A DNA stretch of 5,994 nucleotides, from positions 1 to 5,994 of the forward strand of contig JACUTP010000114.1 in the NCBI GenBank assembly GCA_014859785.1, given 5' to 3'. Positions within the stretch are counted from its first letter, which is position 1, and each line of letters opens with the position of its first letter. The stretch comes from Candidatus Methanoperedentaceae archaeon (GTDB lineage: Archaea > Halobacteriota > Methanosarcinia > Methanosarcinales > Methanoperedenaceae). Made by a program: the position numbers and the translations under genes. The notes beneath the pieces are model-generated. The model ran no database searches and was not told the origin of the DNA. It worked only from the letters and a program-made list of their open reading frames with translations. Below are positions 1 to 4,930 of this stretch, in pieces.

Positions 1-399
1 ATAACAGATTCCCTGTGCACTTTCTGCGGCTGTCTATGCGACGATATAACAATTGTAGTGGAGGATAACAGGATAATCGAAGCAAAACATGCATGCATCC
101 TGGGCTCAGCAAAAATATTGGGGCAGTGCAGACTCGGGGCGAAAAATATAGGGACACACCGCACGATAAAAGAACCTCTGATGCGGTCTGGCAAGAATGA
201 AGATTTCAGGAAAGTATCTTATGACGAGGCTATCGATGAAGCTGCAAGGATACTTGCCTTATCAAAGAGACCTCTTCTTTATGGCTGGGCTTCAGCGTCA
301 TGTGAAGTGCATGAAAAAGGAATCCTTCTGGCAGAAGAACTGGGCGCGATAATAGACAATACTTCATCTGTATGCCACCACCGGACTTGCAATTCATGA
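1..399 (+). CDS. fwdB: Formylmethanofuran dehydrogenase subunit B, N-terminal part (5' partial, ends at a frameshift)
   Basis: Subunit B is the molybdopterin (W or Mo) catalytic subunit of formylmethanofuran dehydrogenase, the cytoplasmic enzyme that interconverts CO2 plus methanofuran and formylmethanofuran in (reverse) methanogenesis. The frame is open from base 1, so the start codon lies just outside the window, probably only a few codons away because the iron-sulfur motif normally sits near the N-terminus. Counting from the first codon, the [4Fe-4S] cysteines are C6, C9, C13 and C32 (CTFCGCLCDD, then HACILG). Further family signatures follow: SYDEAIDEAA, RPLLYGWASASCE and DNTSSVCH, whose Cys (C125, bases 373-375) is the expected W/Mo ligand, replaced by selenocysteine in some homologues. 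Right after Cys-His the reading turns into HRTCNS and stops at 397-399, while the rest of the family sequence continues in the next frame. The family identity is very clear. Whether W- or Mo-type, and whether a true pseudogene, cannot be told. Confidence 0.9.
   Translation: MTDSLCTFCGCLCDDITIVVEDNRIIEAKHACILGSAKILGQCRLGAKNIGTHRTIKEPLMRSGKNEDFRKVSYDEAIDEAARILALSKRPLLYGWASASCEVHEKGILLAEELGAIIDNTSSVCHHRTCNS
373..385 (+). other. Frameshift site in fwdB next to the active-site cysteine
   Basis: Frame 1 reads Ser-Val-Cys-His to base 378, and frame 2 gives Thr-Gly-Leu-Ala from base 380. A single C (379) stands where the family normally has Gly-Pro (VCHGPS/T). The simplest account is a loss of five bases, for example GGCCC from CACGGCCCCACC, which shifts the frame by +1 and removes two residues next to the metal ligand. 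No long homopolymer is present here, so a simple run-length error is not the obvious cause. Confidence 0.75.
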
Positions 400-406
400 G
401 AAAGGC

Positions 407-1318
407 ATGCCGAGCGCCACACTCGGACAGGTAAAAAACCGCTCTGACGTTATTGTGTTCTGGGGATGCAACCCTGTCCAGGCACATCCGAGGCACATGA
501 GCCGTTATTCAACTTTTGCCAGGGGATTTTTCACCGGGAAAGGGAGAAAAGGACGCAGGATAATATCTGTGGATGTCCGGAAAACCCATACGGCTGGTGT
601 GGCTGATGAATATGTAGAAATGCAGCAGGGAAGTGATTACTTAGTGATTTCGGCGCTCAGGGCGATACTTTCGGGTCATGCTGATGTTGTACCTGATAAA
701 GTGGGCAATGTTGCTAAGGAACAACTTATAATAATTATTGATATATTAAAATCAGCGAAGTTTGGCGTGATATTCTTTGGAATGGGACTCACCCAGAGTC
801 AATCAAGGTATAAGAATATCGACAATGCGATATCGTTTGTCACAGAATTGAATTCATTTACGAAATTTGTGATAATGCCTATGCGGGGTCACTATAATGT
901 GGCTGGTTTCAACCAGGTATGCACCTGGGAAACCGGATTTCCCACTGCTGTTGATTTCTCGCGCGGTGCACCTTATTATAATCCGGGCGAGACGGCTGCC
1001 AATGATGTACTTTACCGGAAAGAAGTGGATGCCGCTATGATTATAGCAGCAGATGCAGCTGCGCATTTCCCTGCAAATTCGGTACGCCAGCTTGCAAGAA
1101 TCCCGCTCATCCAGATAGACCCTCACTGGAATGCAACAACTGAGATAGCAAATATAGTCATACCTACGGCAATGTGCGGTATTGAGGTAGAGGGTACGGC
1201 TTACAGGATGGATGGGGTCTCCCTCAGGCTCAGGAAAATGATCGAACCAGAACATCCGGGTGATGAGGAAGTTCTCGACAAAATAATCAGACGTGTAAAA
1301 GATATAAATAGAGACTAA
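407..1318 (+). CDS. fwdB: Formylmethanofuran dehydrogenase subunit B, C-terminal part (downstream of frameshift)
   Basis: This is the remainder of the same fwdB gene in frame 2. Homology resumes before the ATG at 407: from about base 380 the frame reads TGLAIHEKGMPSATLGQVKN, which continues the family sequence. The frame is only open from 356, so no full-length product starts here. Molybdopterin-dinucleotide binding signatures are visible, numbered from M407: WGCNP (19-23), HPRHMSRY (27-34), GMGLTQS (125-131), MRGHYNV (159-165), YNPGET (191-196) and EGTAYRMDG (262-270). The C-terminus (DEEVLDKIIRRVKDI) is where the family normally ends, so the 3' end is intact. Without the iron-sulfur domain and the Cys ligand this piece should not be catalytic by itself. 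In Methanosarcina barkeri fmdB is the last gene of its operon, and the opposing ligase immediately downstream is compatible with the same position here. It may be one gene broken by a mutation or sequencing error, or a decayed extra copy. Confidence 0.88.
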   Translation: MPSATLGQVKNRSDVIVFWGCNPVQAHPRHMSRYSTFARGFFTGKGRKGRRIISVDVRKTHTAGVADEYVEMQQGSDYLVISALRAILSGHADVVPDKVGNVAKEQLIIIIDILKSAKFGVIFFGMGLTQSQSRYKNIDNAISFVTELNSFTKFVIMPMRGHYNVAGFNQVCTWETGFPTAVDFSRGAPYYNPGETAANDVLYRKEVDAAMIIAADAAAHFPANSVRQLARIPLIQIDPHWNATTEIANIVIPTAMCGIEVEGTAYRMDGVSLRLRKMIEPEHPGDEEVLDKIIRRVKDINRD

Positions 1319-1325
1319 AAAAACT
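1317..1325 (-). terminator. Oligo-T tract after the ligase stop
   Basis: On the minus strand the ligase stop codon is followed by A-G and then seven T (1323-1317). Oligo-T tracts alone can end transcription in archaea. It lies inside the seven-base gap and overlaps the stop codon of fwdB on the other strand. No hairpin is seen, so this is a weak call. Confidence 0.35.
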
Positions 1326-2990
1326 TTAACGTCCTTTCTGCTCCGTAAACAACTGTTCGACCCGTTCTATGGAATCGCTATCTTGCGCTGACTTATCAAG
1401 TCTCACATTTACAAGTCTGGGAAACCGCAAGGCATACCCTGATTCATAATTCTGGCTTTTCTGGATTTCCTCAAAAGCTACCTCAAACACAATCTTCGGC
1501 TCAAAATCGAGGTTCTTTCCCCTTTCTGAAATCACAAGGTCACTGAAAATACCTGTCAGGTCCGCAAGCTGCTCATCAGTAATCCCGGTTGCAACCCGTC
1601 CTATCGCAAGAAACCGGTCAGAACCCGGGTCACGGCACGCAAGGAGGTAAGAACCTATATAATTTGCCCGCCTGCCCTCTCCCCATTCCCCTCCTATTAC
1701 TACAAGGTCAAGGGTTTCCATTACAGGTTTAATTTTAAGCCAGTTCTTGCCCCGTTTACCAGGCATGTATAGCGATTGCGGATTTTTCAGCATAACTCCT
1801 TCATGCCCTGCCCCGAGTGCTTTCTGGTATATATCTTCTATTTCCGGAATATCACCTGTCACGGTCTGTATTGCAAGAATTTCACTGTCACAGACTTTAT
1901 CAAGCTTTTTCCGCCGTTCTGTTAAAGACCTGTCAATAAGGCTTTCACCATCAAGGTAAAGTATATCAAAAAGGTAAATATGAAGAGGTATCTCCTTTGC
2001 AGTAGCTGAAACATCATGCTTGCGCCTGAAACGCCTGAGTATTTCCTGGAATGCCAGAGGTCTTTTATCTTTTCCTAAAGCCACGGCTTCCCCATCCAGA
2101 ATAGCGTTTTCCGCATGTACATGTGTTTTTATGAATTTCACGACATCCGGAAGCGAAGCTGTCACGTCCTCCAGCCGCCGGGAATAGACGGTCACCTTAT
2201 CGCCTTTTTTATGTATCTGGACACGTGCACCATCGAATTTCCATTCCACAGCCGCAGAACCCATCTCACATATTGCCTCGTTTATTCCTGTTGTAATCTG
2301 GGCAAGCATCATCTTAAGCGGTCTTCCAACCTCGACACCAAGTTTGAGTAGTCCCTGCTCACCTTCTTTCTTTGCGGTGCGTGCAACTTCCCCGAAATCA
2401 TTAGTAAGCATAAACCCGCGCTCAACAAGTCCCACAGGAACTCCAAAAGCCTCTGAAATAGCATTACGTACAATACCTTCCCCTACCCCGATACGCATTT
2501 CCTCTATGGAAAGGCGCGCAATGTAAACTGATTCACAGGGTTTTGCAACCCCGAAAAGGTACTGTAAATTCTTAATTTTCGAATCCTGTGACCTTTTACC
2601 TGTGAGGCTGGCAATCTTCTTAAACCGTGAATACACATCACCGACCGAAAGTTGCCCTTCTGAGAAAAAATTCAGGTGCGTTTTCCCGGATAACATTGCT
2701 TTTTCAGCGGCAAGCCCCACATCCCCCGTTTCTTTCACAAAACCCTGTATCTGCGAAACAGGACGCGATGAAGCCCTGGATATGGCAGTATACAACAGGC
2801 TCGGGCCTATACCGAGTTCCATGGCGCTCCATACAGGAAAAACATTGCCCATAATAAATCTTGTAACAATTTCCAGTTCTTCATCATCCACTTTTATCAA
2901 AAAACCAGCAATTACAGTGGTCATTTCAAGTGAACTTGATATTCCCTCAACTTTGTTGCAGACCTCTGTAAACTCTTCAAAAGACGTCAT
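1326..2990 (-). CDS. lig: ATP-dependent DNA ligase (archaeal LIG1 type)
   Basis: The enzyme seals nicks in DNA, joining Okazaki fragments and completing repair, through an ATP-derived enzyme-AMP intermediate. At 554 aa it has the usual length and domain order of archaeal replicative ligases. The N-terminal DNA-binding domain (about 1-220) includes YIARLSIEEMRIGVGEGIV. The nucleotidyltransferase domain (about 225-423) carries motif I KFDGAR with adenylated Lys251, motif III LDGE (298-301), motif IIIa YLFDILYLDG (339-348), motif IV EGVMLKN (397-403) and motif V WLKIKP (417-422). The C-terminal OB domain ends with motif VI-like RFPRLVNVRLDK (522-533). All catalytic residues I would look for are present. 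The ATG is chosen because MTSFEEFTEVCNKVEGISSS matches the usual N-terminus. No Shine-Dalgarno is seen before it, so the transcript may be leaderless. It is convergent with fwdB (7 bp gap) and separated from the cytochrome gene by a terminator, so it is probably transcribed alone. Confidence 0.96.
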   Translation of the reverse strand: MTSFEEFTEVCNKVEGISSSLEMTTVIAGFLIKVDDEELEIVTRFIMGNVFPVWSAMELGIGPSLLYTAISRASSRPVSQIQGFVKETGDVGLAAEKAMLSGKTHLNFFSEGQLSVGDVYSRFKKIASLTGKRSQDSKIKNLQYLFGVAKPCESVYIARLSIEEMRIGVGEGIVRNAISEAFGVPVGLVERGFMLTNDFGEVARTAKKEGEQGLLKLGVEVGRPLKMMLAQITTGINEAICEMGSAAVEWKFDGARVQIHKKGDKVTVYSRRLEDVTASLPDVVKFIKTHVHAENAILDGEAVALGKDKRPLAFQEILRRFRRKHDVSATAKEIPLHIYLFDILYLDGESLIDRSLTERRKKLDKVCDSEILAIQTVTGDIPEIEDIYQKALGAGHEGVMLKNPQSLYMPGKRGKNWLKIKPVMETLDLVVIGGEWGEGRRANYIGSYLLACRDPGSDRFLAIGRVATGITDEQLADLTGIFSDLVISERGKNLDFEPKIVFEVAFEEIQKSQNYESGYALRFPRLVNVRLDKSAQDSDSIERVEQLFTEQKGR

Positions 2991-3010
2991 GTAGAATTAA
3001 AAAACAGCCC

Positions 3011-3022
3011 GGATTTAATTTG
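3011..3022 (-). promoter_or_regulatory. Possible TATA box for the ligase gene
   Basis: On the minus strand the A/T-rich word CAAATTAAATCC is centred about 26 bases before the ligase ATG, the right distance for a leaderless archaeal transcript. This agrees with the missing Shine-Dalgarno. An alternative, GGTATAATGG at about 3029-3038, would leave a short leader. Both are weak matches to the archaeal consensus. Confidence 0.25.
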
Positions 3023-3048
3023 ATGCCCATTATACCCTACAGTGTAAT

Positions 3049-3080
3049 AAAAAAATAAAAGGGTATCGAAACCCTTTTAT
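3049..3080 (-). terminator. Hairpin plus T-run terminator of the cytochrome gene
   Basis: A perfect inverted repeat has 10-bp arms (ATAAAAGGGT at 3055-3064, ACCCTTTTAT at 3071-3080) and a 6-base loop. On the minus strand it starts 7 bases after the cytochrome stop codon and is followed by six T (3054-3049). It resembles an intrinsic terminator. It should insulate the cytochrome gene from the ligase gene on the same strand. Confidence 0.65.
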
Positions 3081-3087
3081 ATCGTAA

Positions 3088-3672
3088 TTAGTTTCTTCCG
3101 AGCGCCGCCATGTGTATTATACCGATGTCAGTACCATGACAGTTTGTACAGTACTTCCCTCTTGAGAGATGCACTTCAATAAGGTTACCCTGACTGGGAT
3201 TAAGTGAATTAGGCGGTGCAGCATGACAGTTCTCACAGACACTGTATGTTCCAGGACCTTCTCCTGCCATCACTGTTGGAATTGTTGGCGGGAAACCATG
3301 GCATGTGTCACAGTTCAGATTAATTGTATCCGGTCCGATATGGATATTATGAACCTGGCTGCCGTGACAGTTTATACAGAGTCTTCCACCATCAACGTGC
3401 TGGTTAATTTCCTCTGGTTCTAAATGGCATAATTCACACTTTATGGTTTCAGCCCTTTGCTCTGGAGCGGCTACCGGACCTGTTGTTTCCGGTGCAGGAG
3501 TTGTCGCCCTTTCTGTAACACCTGGTGCTTCAGGTGTTCCCGTTGCTTCTTCTCCGGAAGTCCCAAAAGTTAAATCACCACCCGATATTAAGTAATAACT
3601 GCCTGCTGCTACAATAATTAATGCTACTAGAATCGCAATATAAATCGGTACCTTCGATTCATTATCATTCAT
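3088..3672 (-). CDS. Membrane-anchored pentahaem cytochrome c
   Basis: A small (194 aa) multihaem c-type cytochrome, presumably passing electrons on the outer face of the membrane. Residues 1-8 are short and cytoplasmic (Lys7), 9-30 form one uncleaved-looking membrane helix (YIAILVALIIVAAGSYYL), and 35-75 are a Thr/Pro/Glu/Ala-rich linker of low complexity. The haem domain (76-194) has five CxxCH motifs: CELCH (79-83), CINCH (99-103), CDTCH (121-125), CENCH (146-150) and CTNCH (175-179). Besides the five proximal histidines the whole protein has exactly five more (H92, H108, H111, H168, H187), so bis-histidine ligation of every haem is possible. The ATG overlaps the stop of the upstream transposase remnant (TAATG) and has GGTGAT 3 bases before it. 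The family is common in ANME and other cytochrome-bearing Methanosarcinales, but I recognise no named gene. Redox partner unknown; no cytochrome-maturation or other electron-transfer genes are adjacent. Confidence 0.88.
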   Translation of the reverse strand: MNDNESKVPIYIAILVALIIVAAGSYYLISGGDLTFGTSGEEATGTPEAPGVTERATTPAPETTGPVAAPEQRAETIKCELCHLEPEEINQHVDGGRLCINCHGSQVHNIHIGPDTINLNCDTCHGFPPTIPTVMAGEGPGTYSVCENCHAAPPNSLNPSQGNLIEVHLSRGKYCTNCHGTDIGIIHMAALGRN

Positions 3673-3675
3673 TAA

Positions 3676-3681
3676 ATCACC
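3676..3681 (-). promoter_or_regulatory. Ribosome-binding site of the cytochrome gene
   Basis: GGTGAT on the minus strand exactly matches part of the archaeal Shine-Dalgarno sequence and lies 3 bases before the ATG, somewhat closer than usual. It supports the start at 3672, which is also the only in-frame ATG placed before the membrane helix. Confidence 0.55.
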
Positions 3682-3696
3682 ATGCTAAATAGTGGT

Positions 3697-3710
3697 GTAT
3701 ATCTTTTTAA
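3697..3710 (-). promoter_or_regulatory. Possible TATA box for the cytochrome gene
   Basis: On the minus strand TTAAAAAGATATAC resembles an archaeal BRE/TATA element and sits about 30 bases before the cytochrome ATG. Initiation would then fall a few bases before the ATG, so the Shine-Dalgarno would be at or near the 5' end of the transcript. It lies in the tail of the transposase remnant, so the promoter may derive from IS-end sequence. Confidence 0.35.
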
Positions 3711-3932
3711 GTGTTTTGGTTTTTGTTTTTGTAAAATTTGGATTAGAGCAAATCCGAAAAGTCCTGCTCTTTTGAAGGTTATCCATGCGCATGCAAAATG
3801 TAACATTGCAGCATAATTTTCAAGTTTTTTCTCCCATCGGATGAGTAATCTTCGAAAACGATTTATCCATGAGTGAGTCCTTTCCACAACCCATCTTCTT
3901 GCGGGGAAATGTATTGAGGCGGTGGAAGCGAT

Positions 3933-4787
3933 TTACATCACAATCCATATCCCTGCTACTGTCGCAAATGTACCGAGCAATAGCGCTGGCTGTAATTTCT
4001 CTTTCAGCGTAACAAGTGCCAGCATGCTTGAAAGGAAGGGCGTGATGGAAGCAAGACTGGTGGCTTTTGCTGCGCCAATATGGGTCATGCTCACAAAGAA
4101 AAAGTAGCTCCCGAATCCCATTCCCATAATCCCGCCAAGTCCGAGCAATATGTAATCCATTTTCCTGAATTTAAAAATTGTTTTTGCGCCATTATTCATG
4201 GAATAAACCGCATACAGTAGGATAAGCGGTATTGGCATGCTGATTACCACCGACTGGAGTGGGTCAACCTCATTCAATCCGGTTTTTGTCGCAACAATGG
4301 AAAAGGAATACAAAAACGCCGCAAGAACAGCCATTGAAACCCCGAACCTGATATTCCGTTCGTTTACGGTTCCTTTTCCTTTACTTAATATCCAGATGCC
4401 TGTGACAATAAGCACTGTTCCCACAATTACTTCTGTGTGGATTTCTTCACCGAGCAATAAGGCACTCAACAGTATCGTGAGCAAAGGGAATGTAAAAAGA
4501 ATCGGGATAAAACGCGATACTGAAATGGTTTCCAGACCTTTCATGTACGCAGCACCGCCAAGAATGAGCCTGAGTACACCCCCGATGTTGAGGAAGGCAA
4601 ACGCAACAAGAGTGAAATTAAAATGCGGGCCGCGTATAATAATGTAAACTATAAAGATAAAAAGCAATGCAAAGAACGTGCGGATTAACACCGCAGGTAT
4701 TGCGCCAGCACCGAGTCCTTTCTTGTAGAATATGGCTGCCAGCGACCAGAATACAGCAGCAGCCAGTGCATAGAGTTCTCCTATCAC
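3933..4787 (-). CDS. EamA/DMT-superfamily transporter
   Basis: An integral membrane permease of the drug/metabolite transporter superfamily, 284 aa with about ten hydrophobic helices (roughly 4-22, 31-52, 58-78, 90-112, 117-135, 147-167, 177-197, 210-232, 241-260, 265-284). It is built from two EamA repeats: each ends in a similar block, ALLLGEEI...VTGIWIL (109-134) and ALVTLKEKL...VAGIWIV (257-283). Members export or import small metabolites (amino acids, nucleotides, vitamins, precursors); the substrate cannot be read from the sequence. The start is GTG at 4787, because an in-frame stop lies 6 codon bases upstream and no ATG fits before helix 1. There is no Shine-Dalgarno, so it may be leaderless. 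The protein ends directly after the last helix, at the edge of the transposase remnant, so a short native tail could have been lost. It is divergent from thiC, which makes a thiamine-related substrate possible but unproven. Confidence 0.88.
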   Translation of the reverse strand: MIGELYALAAAVFWSLAAIFYKKGLGAGAIPAVLIRTFFALLFIFIVYIIIRGPHFNFTLVAFAFLNIGGVLRLILGGAAYMKGLETISVSRFIPILFTFPLLTILLSALLLGEEIHTEVIVGTVLIVTGIWILSKGKGTVNERNIRFGVSMAVLAAFLYSFSIVATKTGLNEVDPLQSVVISMPIPLILLYAVYSMNNGAKTIFKFRKMDYILLGLGGIMGMGFGSYFFFVSMTHIGAAKATSLASITPFLSSMLALVTLKEKLQPALLLGTFATVAGIWIVM

Positions 4788-4810
4788 ATACAGTTATGTG
4801 GTTAAGGAGG

Positions 4811-4823
4811 TATTATTAATTAT
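4811..4823 (-). promoter_or_regulatory. Possible TATA element for the EamA transporter gene
   Basis: On the minus strand the A/T-rich GATAATTAATAATA stretch is centred about 30 bases before the GTG start, a distance suited to a leaderless or nearly leaderless archaeal mRNA. The match to the consensus is only fair. Confidence 0.3.
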
Positions 4824-4839
4824 CGTCAGAATGAGCATC

Positions 4840-4867
4840 ATTCAAATCAAGTAAACTTGATTTGAAT
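4840..4867. repeat. 13-bp-arm inverted repeat, operator-like
   Basis: The arms ATTCAAATCAAGT (4840-4852) and ACTTGATTTGAAT (4855-4867) are perfectly complementary and separated by only AA. A two-base spacer makes a poor RNA hairpin loop, there is no T-run, and it lies upstream of the TATA box of thiC, so it would not be in that transcript. This suggests a DNA site for a dimeric regulator placed between the divergent transporter and thiC genes. ThiN-domain regulators (ThiR) are known to control thiamine genes in archaea and are an obvious candidate, but I cannot match the site to their motif. Confidence 0.7.
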
Positions 4868-4880
4868 TCAATTTTATTGA

Positions 4881-4894
4881 TTAAACATGTTTAA
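4881..4894. repeat. 14-bp perfect palindrome overlapping the thiC TATA box
   Basis: TTAAACATGTTTAA is its own reverse complement. Its right half runs into the TATA-like TTTAAATATA (4890-4899), so a protein bound here would cover the BRE/TATA region and could block initiation. A/T-rich palindromes of this length also arise by chance, so the functional reading is tentative. Confidence 0.45.
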
Positions 4895-4899
4895 ATATA
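4890..4899 (+). promoter_or_regulatory. TATA box of thiC
   Basis: TTTAAATATA is a good match to the archaeal TATA consensus, centred about 36 bases before the thiC ATG. Initiation about 25 bases downstream would give a leader of roughly ten bases, which leaves no room for a riboswitch in the transcript. Confidence 0.6.
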
Positions 4900-4920
4900 A
4901 TTGCCACATTGCGAAAGCAC

Positions 4921-4926
4921 GGTAAT
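4921..4926 (+). promoter_or_regulatory. Weak ribosome-binding site of thiC
   Basis: GGTAAT differs by one base from the archaeal GGTGAT and lies 4 bases before the ATG at 4931. It is the only candidate in the short leader. Confidence 0.35.
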
Positions 4927-4930
4927 ACTT

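Larger units (their letters stand above)
3672..3932 (-). pseudogene. IS5-family transposase, C-terminal remnant
   Basis: The minus-strand frame from about 3932 reads FPARRWVVERTHSWINRFRR, then LLIRWEKKLENY, then LHFACAWITFKRAGLFG. This is the highly recognisable C-terminal end of IS5-family (IS427/IS1031-like) DDE transposases, including the region thought to hold the last acidic residue (Glu in VVER). Everything before it, with the two catalytic Asp residues, is missing: the in-frame stop upstream is the TAA of the neighbouring transporter at 3935-3933. A GTG at 3887 could open a 71-aa frame, but I do not think it is a functional gene. Family members usually end near AGLFG. Here the frame runs on another 25 or so codons (FALIQILQKQKPKH and on) in A/T-rich DNA to a TAA that overlaps the cytochrome ATG. 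I cannot identify a terminal inverted repeat or a target duplication. It is a relic of an old insertion. Confidence 0.8.

Noticed and set aside
854..1255. Minus-strand open frame opposite fwdB.
   Set aside because: Shadow of a strongly conserved coding region; no motif of its own.
407..1318. Independent gene starting at the ATG at 407, that is, a naturally split subunit B.
   Set aside because: Homology extends upstream of this ATG to about 380, and the break falls inside the active-site loop, which favours a frameshift over a designed split.
4237..4647. Plus-strand open frame opposite the EamA transporter.
   Set aside because: The minus-strand frame has coherent membrane helices and a repeat structure; the + frame does not.
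4803..4854. Perfect Shine-Dalgarno-like AAGGAGGT on the + strand, followed by a short frame ATG AGC ATC ATT CAA ATC AAG TAA at 4831.
   Set aside because: The frame has only seven codons, the motif is about 20 bases from the ATG, and it lies upstream of the TATA box chosen for thiC. Most likely chance.
4788..4930. TPP riboswitch upstream of thiC.
   Set aside because: The predicted leader is only about ten bases and I find no THI-box-like sequence; the symmetric elements look like DNA operator sites.
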